34,877 nt of DNA from UBA6168 sp964643005 (GCA_964643005.1 CAZXQI010000030.1:1-34877), one strand, 5' to 3'; shown: positions 8,655-16,329, counted from the stretch's first letter. Program-made: numbers and translations. The notes: generated from the letters alone by a model not told the origin.

Positions 8655-9956
8655 TCACTCTTCCTTTGAAGGCCTGGTCACAGGCGTTTTAACGATAAAT
8701 GTAGAGCCTTTCCCCAATTCACTTCTGAAGCTAATGTTTCCCGCCAACAGGTCGAGGTATTTTGTGACGATATTCAGCCCCAGTCCGGTTCCCTGAATGT
8801 TCTCGGCATTTTGGGCGCGGAAGAACCTCGTGAACAGATGTTGCTGGTCTTCTTCCGGAATACCGATACCGTAGTCCACAATTTTTATGCTTAGCCATTC
8901 CTTTTCCAGACTCACAGAGCAATCAATGGGCGCAGAAGAATATTTGATGGCGTTGGAGAGCAGGTTGAACAGAATGTTCTTGAGTATTTTCCTATCCGTC
9001 TGGATCAGCATATTTTCGGGCAAATCAAAATGGTGCAGGATTTCCTGGCCTGGTTTCAAAAGTCCTTTCAATTCGTCTAAGACTTCAGCGCAAAACTCAT
9101 AAATGTCTGTTTCGACCAGATCTACTGAAATTCGCTGCTCTTCCAATTTGCTCAGCGATAAGAAGTCGTCGAGGATATTGGTCAGGTTTGCAACGGCGGA
9201 TTTGATTCTCGCCACGTGTTTCAGCCGCTTGTCTTCAGGCTGGGATTCGGAGTAAAGCTCAATCAGGTCGGCGGAGGAAAGGACGGTGCTCAACGGGGTG
9301 CGGAACTCATGCGAGGCCATCGTCATAAAGCGGGACTTCAACTGGGACAATTCCTTTTCCTTGGCGAGCGATTTCCTGAGTTCGTTTTCGCTTTTGCGCA
9401 GGGCTTCTTCCACAGATTTTCGCTCCTGATTTTCAAAAGAAAGCCGCTGATTGGCTTGGAGCAATTTATTGACGACGTCCACTAATTCGTCCGTGCGCTT
9501 TTTTACTTTCTCCTCCAGCTCTTCGTTGAGTTTCCTGATTTTCGCCTCGTCCTCTTTTTCCTTTGTCAGGTCGTGGATGATACCAGTAAAAATCCTTCTC
9601 CCGCCGAACCAGGTTTCGCTCACGACTAAGCGGACGGGAATCTTCTCGTTATTTTTTCTCAATCCCTCCACTTCCCTGCCTATCCCTATAATTTTCGGAG
9701 GCTCGCCGGAGAGGTAATTTGAAAGGTATTTATCGTACAAATCCCGATGGGGCTGCGGCATTAAGATGGAGATATTTTGGCCGCTCAGCTCATCTTCGGT
9801 ATAGCCAAACAGTTTCTCACAGGCGGGATTGATGGTCTCAATGATTCCCTGCTCGTTCATCGTGATGACGGCGTCAATGATGGCGTCAAAAACAGCAGAC
9901 AGGTAAGCGCCGGCATATTCAGGATTGTTTACTGTCTTTGAATTACTCGATTGCAT
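8655..9956 (-). CDS. Soluble PAS histidine kinase, FixL-like but with Tyr at the heme-ligand position
   Basis: The 433-residue protein has no membrane segment. Residues about 12-132 are a PAS domain whose sequence follows the FixL heme-PAS pattern closely (GQNISILMPQPHRD, then IIGIGR at 89-94, then an RIFTGIIHDL end). In FixL the heme-binding His lies in an RHDSY-type motif; here the same place reads LYDKY, with Tyr74. R94 corresponds to the FixL arginine that senses bound oxygen. A coiled coil (about 133-205) leads to HisKA with the phospho-His H216 in SHEFRTPLS. The catalytic domain has N-box NLLSNAIKYS, G1 DYGIGIP and G2 GTGLGLNIV. It sits in a probable operon after a copper ATPase and its membrane partner, 29 bases from the latter. 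Kinase assignment is firm; the sensed signal is unknown. Confidence 0.9.
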   Translation of the reverse strand: MQSSNSKTVNNPEYAGAYLSAVFDAIIDAVITMNEQGIIETINPACEKLFGYTEDELSGQNISILMPQPHRDLYDKYLSNYLSGEPPKIIGIGREVEGLRKNNEKIPVRLVVSETWFGGRRIFTGIIHDLTKEKEDEAKIRKLNEELEEKVKKRTDELVDVVNKLLQANQRLSFENQERKSVEEALRKSENELRKSLAKEKELSQLKSRFMTMASHEFRTPLSTVLSSADLIELYSESQPEDKRLKHVARIKSAVANLTNILDDFLSLSKLEEQRISVDLVETDIYEFCAEVLDELKGLLKPGQEILHHFDLPENMLIQTDRKILKNILFNLLSNAIKYSSAPIDCSVSLEKEWLSIKIVDYGIGIPEEDQQHLFTRFFRAQNAENIQGTGLGLNIVTKYLDLLAGNISFRSELGKGSTFIVKTPVTRPSKEE

Positions 9957-9985
9957 TTTTAGCTTTTAAAAATAAGGGTATAATA

Positions 9986-10678
9986 TTAATAGCAAATCGG
10001 GCTTCCCTGTATTTGTTGCCAAAAGAAAAAGTCGCCGGGGAGATGGAAGTTAAACCCTCTCAACAAAAACAGCAGTGCGAATAGCATCAAAAAAATGGGA
10101 TAGACCCGACGAATCTGGTTCCTCAGCCGGAGGCTGGCAAAATTTCCCACTGCGCCGGCCAGCAGCATCAGGGGAATCGTTCCCAACCCAAAAACGGCCA
10201 TATAGGCCATTCCGGAAAATATACCCGCCGTGCTCAGCGCTCCCAATATAGCCATATAAACTAAGCCGCAGGGCAGCAGGCCATTCAGCAGTCCCACCGT
10301 GAAGGAACCCATTTTCCCGCCATTTCCCAACCATTTCCCCATGCCTTTTTTTAAATTAAAAACTAGTCGGTTCATGGCGGTCAGTTTTAAAAGTCGGGTC
10401 TCCACGTTGATGGAAAACAGCGCGACCAGCAACAGGAAAACGCCGATGGCGATAGAAAAGAACTTTTGGAATCCGGCGAGAAAAAGCCCCTGTCCCAACA
10501 ATCCGATGAGAGCGCCTAAGAGCGTGTAAGTCGCCGTTCTACCGAGATTGTATTGCAGGCTGTTCAGTATGGCGCGCCTTTTTGCCTTTCCGCCTACCGC
10601 CAGCGCAATGGGGCCGCACATGCCGACACAGTGCAGGCTGCCAAATAAACCGATTGTAAAAGCTGTCCAAAGCTGCAT
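9986..10678 (-). CDS. DsbD_2/TauE-like membrane protein of cbb3-oxidase assembly type
   Basis: This is a 230-residue polytopic membrane protein with about six hydrophobic helices. The N-terminal helix carries FGSLHCVGMCGPIALA, the HCxGMCGP signature of the sulfite-exporter-like/DsbD_2 proteins commonly found next to ccoI in cbb3 oxidase assembly clusters. The Cys/His/Met cluster in a membrane helix suggests metal (copper) or thiol chemistry. It begins 19 bases after the copper ATPase stop, so the two are almost certainly cotranscribed, which supports a joint role in copper delivery at the inner membrane. Its detailed biochemistry is not established and databases often call it simply a TauE/SafE sulfite exporter. 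I infer the cbb3 link from the neighbour only. Confidence 0.82.
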   Translation of the reverse strand: MQLWTAFTIGLFGSLHCVGMCGPIALAVGGKAKRRAILNSLQYNLGRTATYTLLGALIGLLGQGLFLAGFQKFFSIAIGVFLLLVALFSINVETRLLKLTAMNRLVFNLKKGMGKWLGNGGKMGSFTVGLLNGLLPCGLVYMAILGALSTAGIFSGMAYMAVFGLGTIPLMLLAGAVGNFASLRLRNQIRRVYPIFLMLFALLFLLRGFNFHLPGDFFFWQQIQGSPICY

Positions 10679-10697
10679 GGCCTAAGGTATAAATTAA

Positions 10698-13229
10698 TCA
10701 GGATTCAGACGCCGCCGATGGCCGAGCCAAATTGACGGCGTCTAAGTTTTTTTTGGCCAATAGGGTGCTGATACCCACTCCAAAGGCGACAATCGTAATG
10801 GAGCTGGCCGGCATCAATATCGCAGCGACGACCGGCGCCAACAGGCCCCTCACGGCAAAGGACAGGCCTATCAGATTGTAAATGACGGCCAGCCCCCAGG
10901 CAGCATAAACTACCCGAATGCTCTTTCTCCCATATTCGAGAAACTCAGGCAGTCGCCCAAACTGGCGGGCGTCGAGGATGGCGTCGCAGGCCGGGGTAAA
11001 ATTGTTCGTATCCTCTGCGACCACTATGCCCACGTCGCTTTGGCGAAGGGCGCCCGCATCGTTGAGGCCGTCGCCTATCATCAGCACTTTTTTGTCCTCG
11101 CTTTGCAGTTTTTTGACAAAATCTAATTTGTCCTGGGGGCTTTGGCAGAAGCGCACATTTTCGCCTTCTCCATCCGCTGAAAATTTTGGCGAAAGGAATT
11201 CTCTTTCGGACTCGTTATCGCCTGAGAGGAGATAAGTTTTTCCCTGTTTCAAAAACCAGTCGAGGACTGGCCAGGCGCTCTGCCGATATTTATTTCGGAG
11301 AAAAAAGACGCCCTTTTGTTTGCCGTTTATTTCAATATAGACATTGGCGGGAGTCGCGTCCTGTGCGAGGAAATTGTCGTCGGTTTCAGCATGATTCGCC
11401 CGACCTGCAAAGCTTTCCGAGCCAATTTTTACCAGCCGCCCCTCTACCCTGCCGACAATCCCCTGGCCGGGCAACTCTTCGAAATCCTGCGCCTCCGGCG
11501 GATTTCCAATTCCCATTTGCGAAGCTATTTGCCTGCTCATCGGGTGCGAGGAATGGCGGGCTAATGCGTTGAGCCATCCCTTTTCCGATTCAGTCAGCGG
11601 CGCCCCCTCGTATATCAATTCGCTGCCGGATGCGTGGGTCAGGGTTCCTGTTTTGTCAAAGACGACTGCGTTGATTTGGCGGAGAGCCTCGACGACGTTG
11701 GTATTTTTTAGAAAAAAACCGCGCTTTGAAAGCTGCCTCACCGCATTGCCCAAAGTGAAAGGAACGTTGAGAGCCGCCGCGCAGGGGCAGGCGATAATCA
11801 AAACGGCGGTGAAGGCATTAAAGGCGATATTGCTATCCTTTGGCAGCCAATAAATCAGGGTGACAAAGGAAATGATAAGGATGACTGCGGTAAAGTACCT
11901 GCCGATGCGATTTGCCAGACGACTCGTTCCGGCGAGTTTGTCTTTTTGAAAAGAGTCGTCGTTCCAGAGTTGGGTGAGGTAGCTCTGGGAAACCTTTTTG
12001 GCGAGTACCAGCTCGATGCTTCCTCCCATCTGACGCCCGCCGGCATAGATTTTTTCACCGGCCATTTTTTTCGTCGGATCGGCCTCGCCCGTCACAAAGC
12101 TGTAGTCTATGAGCGCCTGACCTTTTTTCAAAATGCCATCGGCTGGAATCAGTTCTTTGTGCCGAACGAGGATGGCGTCGCCTATTTCCAATCTGTTGAC
12201 GGGCACGCTTTCCTCTTTCGGGTCGGCGGCGCCATTGTTCCCAAAAAGCAGGCGGGTGGCGGCTACCGGAAAATAGGATTTGTAATCCCTCTCAAATGAA
12301 ATGCTGTGGTAGGTAATCTGCTGAAACCACTTGCCCACTAAGAGAAAAAAGACCAGGCCGGCGAGGCTGTCCATGTACCCCGCGCCGGTGTTGGTCAATA
12401 TTTCAAATGCGCTCCTGGAAAACAGCGCGACAATTCCCAGGGCTAAAGGGATGTCAATTCCAAAGTTTTTGGTTCGGATGGAGTACCAGGCTGCGCTCAG
12501 GTAATCCCTGCCGCTGTATAAAACTACCGGCAGCGCCAGCAAAATATTGATAAAACCAAACAGCCGTCGGAACCAGGTCTCGGAAGGCTCCAGGCCAAAA
12601 TATTCGGGGAAGCTGAGCAACATGATATTCCCGAAACTAAAGCCGGCCACGCCCAACTGATAAATCAGGCGGCGATTGGCGGGCGCCTTCTTCCCTTTAC
12701 CCTCTATGGTTCCGAGATTGATTTCGGGCGCATACCCGATGGATGCGAGCAGCTCGACAATTTTTCGTAGGGAAATGGCCTCGTTGTCGTAGCTCAGATA
12801 AACTTCCTTTTTCAGAAAATTAACCTTTGAAGAGATAATGGCGGGATTGAGTTTGTACAGGTTTTCAATCAGCCAGATACAGGAGGCGCAGTGGATTTGC
12901 GGGAGATAAAAACTGGCCTTCGATTTTCTACCCTCGCTGAAATCGGTCAGTTTTTCAATCACTTTTTCATCGTCCAGCCAGGCGTACTGCTCCTTTTTCC
13001 TGCCTCTCAAAGCGATACCTGCATTTTTTTCAATCGAATAATACTGGCAGAGATCGTTGGCGCTGAGTATTTCGTAAACCAGTTTACAACCCTCGCAACA
13101 AAAGTACTTATCGTCTATTTTGACGAATTCATCTCCCTGCGAAACTTTCATACTCAGTCCGCAATGGAAACATTTCGTATCGGTGACAGCAATTATATCA
13201 GGTTGAATTACTGGCGAGGTGGTTGACAT
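10698..13229 (-). CDS. ccoI: Copper-translocating P1B-type ATPase, CcoI/FixI-like
   Basis: The 843-residue protein has the features of the cbb3-assembly Cu ATPases. An N-terminal cysteine cluster (C20, C23, C44, C45, C48) precedes a heavy-metal-associated domain with CASC at 114-117. The membrane metal motif is CPC at 481-483, followed by AAALNVP rather than the usual ALALATP. Phosphorylation motif DKTGTLT begins at D525. An HSSHP nucleotide-site motif follows, and GDGLND lies at about 719-724. YN (about 784) and MPASS (about 806) in the last helices fit the Cu(I) class. The family moves Cu(I) out of the cytoplasm, and CcoI members feed copper to cbb3 oxidase. It is the first gene of a four-gene operon that includes two regulators. 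No oxidase subunits are in view, so a general copper exporter remains possible. Confidence 0.9.
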   Translation of the reverse strand: MSTTSPVIQPDIIAVTDTKCFHCGLSMKVSQGDEFVKIDDKYFCCEGCKLVYEILSANDLCQYYSIEKNAGIALRGRKKEQYAWLDDEKVIEKLTDFSEGRKSKASFYLPQIHCASCIWLIENLYKLNPAIISSKVNFLKKEVYLSYDNEAISLRKIVELLASIGYAPEINLGTIEGKGKKAPANRRLIYQLGVAGFSFGNIMLLSFPEYFGLEPSETWFRRLFGFINILLALPVVLYSGRDYLSAAWYSIRTKNFGIDIPLALGIVALFSRSAFEILTNTGAGYMDSLAGLVFFLLVGKWFQQITYHSISFERDYKSYFPVAATRLLFGNNGAADPKEESVPVNRLEIGDAILVRHKELIPADGILKKGQALIDYSFVTGEADPTKKMAGEKIYAGGRQMGGSIELVLAKKVSQSYLTQLWNDDSFQKDKLAGTSRLANRIGRYFTAVILIISFVTLIYWLPKDSNIAFNAFTAVLIIACPCAAALNVPFTLGNAVRQLSKRGFFLKNTNVVEALRQINAVVFDKTGTLTHASGSELIYEGAPLTESEKGWLNALARHSSHPMSRQIASQMGIGNPPEAQDFEELPGQGIVGRVEGRLVKIGSESFAGRANHAETDDNFLAQDATPANVYIEINGKQKGVFFLRNKYRQSAWPVLDWFLKQGKTYLLSGDNESEREFLSPKFSADGEGENVRFCQSPQDKLDFVKKLQSEDKKVLMIGDGLNDAGALRQSDVGIVVAEDTNNFTPACDAILDARQFGRLPEFLEYGRKSIRVVYAAWGLAVIYNLIGLSFAVRGLLAPVVAAILMPASSITIVAFGVGISTLLAKKNLDAVNLARPSAASES

Positions 13230-13312
13230 AAGCTACTGAAAATCAGCCTCCTGAAAAGAATAAAATTCTGTTTTAAAAGAACGGCAAGTTAGACGGAAGG
13301 CCCTGCGGGGCA

Positions 13313-13351
13313 GGGTGACAAAAATCACCCTTGCCTTTTGATTTATGTCAA
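13313..13351. promoter_or_regulatory. Two tandem CRP/FNR-type dyads between the ccoI operon and the rhodanese/Usp genes
   Basis: GGGTGACAAAAATCACCC (13313-13330) and TTGATTTATGTCAA (13338-13351) are both perfect TGA-N6-TCA dyads, with centres exactly 23 bases apart. The second matches the FNR/FixK-type consensus TTGA-N6-TCAA. The first extends to GGGTGA-N6-TCACCC, closer to the CRP type. They lie in the 318-base divergent gap, 84 or more bases upstream of ccoI. They are candidate operators for the REC-CRP regulator encoded by the same operon. A second, overlapping inverted repeat (CCCTGC-GGG-GCAGGG, 13301-13315) abuts them. The rest of 13230-13547 shows no gene. Confidence 0.6.
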
Positions 13352-13547
13352 TTTAAAAGCTAAACTCCTTTGCCCAGGTTTGTTATATCCTTAGACGATT
13401 GCAGTTTGAAAGAGCTGTATCCGACCCAAAAAAACAGGCGACCCAAGTCGTCAAATCAGCTTAAAGAACACTTCCTTTATTAAAAATTAAAAAAATCGTC
13501 GCTCATAATTCATTATTAAAAATATTCATCACTAAAAACTGTCACTC

Positions 13548-13868
13548 ATGTTCCGGGCAAACTATTCAAGCACACTGACTCCTGCAATGATGAGAAAGCT
13601 CATCGCCGAAGAAGGCGCCATTCTCTTAGACGTCCGCACGCTTTGTGAATACGCCGGATACCATCTGAAAAAATCTGTGAACATTCCCCACAACGAGATT
13701 GAGCGCTTTCGCAATTCCATCAAAACCTGGGGGAAGCCTGTCATTACTTTTAGCGGCAATGGGCGACGCAGTGAAATCGCCGCTCAAAAATTGAGAAGTT
13801 TTGGAATAAAAGTTTACGACGCCAAATCTATATACGTCGTAGAAAAAGGATTGGCGGCGGAAGCCTGA
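13548..13868 (+). CDS. Rhodanese-like protein lacking the catalytic cysteine
   Basis: A single rhodanese-fold domain of 106 residues without a signal peptide. Recognisable family elements are ILLDVRTLCEYAGYHLKKSVNIP (shown here only in part: LLDVR at 26-30 and the G-H-x-NIP region, 37-47) and the loop region at 65-75. In active sulfurtransferases that loop reads C-R-S-G-x-R-S. Here it is FSGNGRRS, with Ser69 in place of the nucleophilic Cys; the only cysteine in the protein is C33, away from the loop. It is therefore probably not a thiosulfate sulfurtransferase and may bind a ligand or partner. It is divergent from the copper ATPase operon and 118 bases upstream of a universal stress protein. 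The CRP/FNR-like dyads upstream could control it. Confidence 0.75.
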   Translation: MFRANYSSTLTPAMMRKLIAEEGAILLDVRTLCEYAGYHLKKSVNIPHNEIERFRNSIKTWGKPVITFSGNGRRSEIAAQKLRSFGIKVYDAKSIYVVEKGLAAEA

Positions 13869-13931
13869 GATAAAATCCCTGAAAAATCTGCGGGAAACCC
13901 ACTGTCGGAAGCCCGCATCGGGTCAAATAGT

Positions 13932-13939
13932 TATCTTTG
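13932..13939 (+). promoter_or_regulatory. Predicted -7 box TATCTTTG for the universal stress protein gene
   Basis: TATCTTTG matches the Bacteroidota -7 consensus TAnnTTTG exactly. No good TTTG is seen 19-21 bases upstream. Transcription would start near 13944 and give a leader of about 43 bases, so the Usp gene may be transcribed on its own as well as with the rhodanese-like gene. Confidence 0.5.
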
Positions 13940-13986
13940 GCGCAGAGGATAATGCGAACTACACAAAGCAAAACATACAATAAGGC

Positions 13987-14817
13987 ATGACACAAATACT
14001 CGTACCCACTGATTTTTCCGAAAATTCCGGCTATGCCGAAAAGGCGGCAATGAACATTGCCAAAAGCATGGAATCAGAAATCACCTTTGTCCATGGCCTT
14101 TCCGTCGGAGTGGACTGGACGAATCTTCCAAAAGACAAGGAGAGTAAATACCCGGCAATACAAACAAAAATCAGAGAAGCTGAAGACGCCCTGGGAAATC
14201 TGGTTTCAACCGCTTTGGAGCAGGGAACAAAGGCGGATCATTCCATTGCCTATTTAGAGGGATACAAAAGCGTATCTGCGATGATATTGGAACAGGCCTG
14301 CGACCTCATCGTCATGGGACCACACGGCAGAGGCGCCAAAGCGCTCGCCATCGGTTCCAATACGGGGAAAGTGCTGAGAACCGCAAAAGCCCCGGTATTG
14401 GTCATCCAGTCTCCTGTTCAGGAACCATTGAACTTCAGAACCATCGTCTTCGCCTCTGCCTTTGAGCCGGATACCCATCAGGTCTTCGACCGGCTCCTCG
14501 ACTTCGCCAACAGAATCGGCGCAGAAAACCTGCATCTCGTCGAAGTAACCACTCCCGGCAATTTCAGGCCGTCGGGAATTGTGGAAGAAGAAATGCAAAA
14601 GTTCATCGCCCACCACAACTGCAAAGCCATCTGGCTCCACAACTACAACCACTACAACGTGGAAGCGGGCATCATCGAATTTGCGCATAAGGTAGGCGCC
14701 GACCTGATCAGTATCGCCAACCACGGACGCTCAGATATTTCAAGTCTCTTCATCGAGAGCATTCCCGAAAACTTAGTCAAATACTCCGACTTCCCTGTTT
14801 TGAGCATCAGGGCATGA
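13987..14817 (+). CDS. Tandem universal stress protein (UspA family)
   Basis: The 276-residue protein is two Usp domains in a row. The first (about 1-140) opens with the typical ILVPTDFSENS and ends with an ATP-loop-like stretch GPHGRGAKALAIGSNTGKVL, followed by APVLVIQ. The loop has eight rather than the usual nine residues between the second Gly and Gly-Ser, so nucleotide binding is likely but not certain. The second (about 150-276) is weaker, keeping only ANHGRSDIS and PVLSIRA. Usp proteins help cells survive respiratory, oxygen or nutrient stress. In many bacteria they belong to low-oxygen regulons, which fits the neighbouring copper ATPase/FixL-like operon. It has its own -7 box upstream. 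Confidence 0.9.
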   Translation: MTQILVPTDFSENSGYAEKAAMNIAKSMESEITFVHGLSVGVDWTNLPKDKESKYPAIQTKIREAEDALGNLVSTALEQGTKADHSIAYLEGYKSVSAMILEQACDLIVMGPHGRGAKALAIGSNTGKVLRTAKAPVLVIQSPVQEPLNFRTIVFASAFEPDTHQVFDRLLDFANRIGAENLHLVEVTTPGNFRPSGIVEEEMQKFIAHHNCKAIWLHNYNHYNVEAGIIEFAHKVGADLISIANHGRSDISSLFIESIPENLVKYSDFPVLSIRA

Positions 14818-14964
14818 GCGCTTTGAGCCGGTCGGAAGAGATAGGGCCGACTGGGTTAAGAGGAATGGGCGGCGCTCTCTCCTATCGCTTTTTTTCGAAA
14901 TAGATTTCAGAGCAATAAAACCCAACTCTCTAAACCTAAACCTGATAACTGCCCCCGCACAAAA

Positions 14965-15004
14965 ACGACAGAGGGCGCCAGCCATCGCCTGCGCCTTCTG
15001 TCGT
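14965..15004 (-). terminator. Strong hairpin, terminator oriented for the minus strand, in a 544-base gene-free gap
   Basis: A 14-base stem pairs ACGACAGAGGGCGC (14965-14978) with GCGCCTTCTGTCGT (14991-15004), with one G-T wobble and a 12-base loop. On the minus strand it is followed by TTTTT, so it acts as an intrinsic terminator in that direction. It lies about 360 bases beyond the stop of the glucosaminidase gene, implying a long 3' tail or a separate minus-strand transcript. The gap 14818-15361 holds no convincing gene. Confidence 0.55.
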
Positions 15005-15112
15005 CAAAAAAACCTTCTAATCGCTTATCTCCCTCCTGCCATCAGCCTCGCCGTTGCCTGCGGGAGACCCTGCTCCGTTAGGGTTATTAGAGGCGCTTGA
15101 AAATAAGATCTG

Positions 15113-15142
15113 ATTTTTCATAAAAAAGCATTTTTCATAAAA
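15113..15142. repeat. Direct repeat of ATTTTTCATAAAA, period 17
   Basis: ATTTTTCATAAAA occurs at 15113-15125 and again at 15130-15142. The reverse complement of the same 13-mer is also present at 1107-1119, in the lectin-smc gap. It is AT-rich and may be chance or a shared regulatory site. Confidence 0.35.
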
Positions 15143-15361
15143 TATTTTTTAAAAGGACGCCTCCACAATTTTTAAAAGCGAAAGAAAGCGTTTTTCCTTA
15201 CTCTGAAGGTTTGCAATCTGAGGGGTTTTCGGGCGGTAGAAATGGCGTCGTCTCCTGCTTCGATTGAAGGCGTTTGAAATTCGACAGGTATTTTCGCCAT
15301 TCATTTCTAAAACCATTCATCTGCATAATAGACCAGGCGAGCAGAGTCAAGCCCCGGGTCG

Positions 15362-16162
15362 TCATTTATCAAACTGATGCAAGTCCAGGGCTTCAATGAT
15401 GAGAATCAGTTTCCGGTCGTAATTTTTGTCGGTGGCATAGCCCGCTTTTTTCAGGCCGGTAGCCCAGGCTTTGTAATCACTGGCGCCTAATTTTTTCAAT
15501 TTGCTGTAGCGATCTATCTGGAGGAGTTTGGAATGTTCGCGATAGCTCTCCCAGGCGGAGTCGAATACCCTGAACATGTCGTACACATCGTCGTCGGAAT
15601 AATTCCGACAGGTGCAGCCGCGGCATTTTGCCCTGCATTTGATGCCGAAGTGATTGTTGGATTCCATTGCCAGCCTGCTGTCGCCGGCATCGGTCTCTAA
15701 CAGACCCTGCGCGAGTTTGATGCTGGCAGGCATTCCGAATTTTTCCGATTCCTGTACGGCGGTCTGGGAAAAGCGCCCGACGTAGGCGAGACATTTGTCC
15801 AACTTCTCCTGTACAATGGCTTTGTCCACTCCCTTCTTTTTGGCAAGCTGGGGGTTTAGAATAAAGCTCAGGTTTTTGAAGTCGGAGGATTTCCACTGGC
15901 CGGGTTTGGCGCTCTCAGCGGCGGCGCTGAAAGCGAGTTCTGTGCGAGCTTCAGATTCCTTCAGATTGGCCTTTACCTTTTCATAAGGGGCGGGGGATGA
16001 AAGTTCGCCCTGCCCTATCACCACCTGAACATTCCCTTTTTGAAAAAAAATAAAAAGGAAGAAGAGAACGGCAATCTGGAACCAGTAAGCGCGCATCCAT
16101 CCAAAAATCTCTTTGAAGTAGCTTTCCTTTTCGGGTTGGCGGTGTAATTCAAACTCTAACAT
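15362..16162 (-). CDS. Membrane-anchored glucosaminidase-domain peptidoglycan hydrolase
   Basis: I choose the ATG at 16162 (266 residues). An upstream ATG at 16201 would lie inside the predicted promoter. A cytoplasmic start (about 1-30) is followed by one membrane helix (IAVLFFLFIFF), then a linker, then a glucosaminidase (FlgJ/LytG-like) domain from about residue 130 to the end. Visible motifs are KLAQGLLETDAG, with the catalytic Glu expected here, then SNNHFGIKC and ESYREHSKLL. Between them is a cysteine-rich insert, KCRAKCRGCTCRNYSDDD, typical of Bacteroidota members of this family. The enzyme would cut the glycan strands of peptidoglycan from the periplasmic face. The divergent neighbour is a sugar kinase that could use released amino sugar. 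Confidence 0.87.
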   Translation of the reverse strand: MLEFELHRQPEKESYFKEIFGWMRAYWFQIAVLFFLFIFFQKGNVQVVIGQGELSSPAPYEKVKANLKESEARTELAFSAAAESAKPGQWKSSDFKNLSFILNPQLAKKKGVDKAIVQEKLDKCLAYVGRFSQTAVQESEKFGMPASIKLAQGLLETDAGDSRLAMESNNHFGIKCRAKCRGCTCRNYSDDDVYDMFRVFDSAWESYREHSKLLQIDRYSKLKKLGASDYKAWATGLKKAGYATDKNYDRKLILIIEALDLHQFDK

Positions 16163-16198
16163 TTTGTTGCTTTTTGTTTTAAAAATCGTGAAACACTG

Positions 16199-16230
16199 CA
16201 AAAGAATAACTTTTTTGTTTTAATTACAAA
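16199..16230 (-). promoter_or_regulatory. Predicted promoter of the glucosaminidase gene (TTTG-N20-TTCTTTTG)
   Basis: On the minus strand TTTG (16230-16227) is followed after 20 bases by TTCTTTTG (16206-16199), one mismatch from TAnnTTTG. Transcription would start near 16193, about 30 bases before the ATG at 16162. This argues against the longer reading frame starting at 16201. Confidence 0.5.
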
Positions 16231-16329
16231 TTTTAAAGAAACAATTTGTTTTATTTTAAAAAACTTTCCTCCCCTGATATTCCAGCGCCTGTTTAGTTTA
16301 CTTTTGGTTTTTAAAAAAGAAAAAGACTC

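Noticed and set aside
13247..13252. AGGAGG Shine-Dalgarno-like sequence upstream of ccoI
   Set aside because: It is 17 bases from the ATG, too far for normal use, and this lineage rarely relies on such sites.
14773..14985. 70-codon minus-strand frame across the end of the Usp gene
   Set aside because: It overlaps a conserved gene, has no recognisable domain and is cut by the terminator hairpin at 14965.
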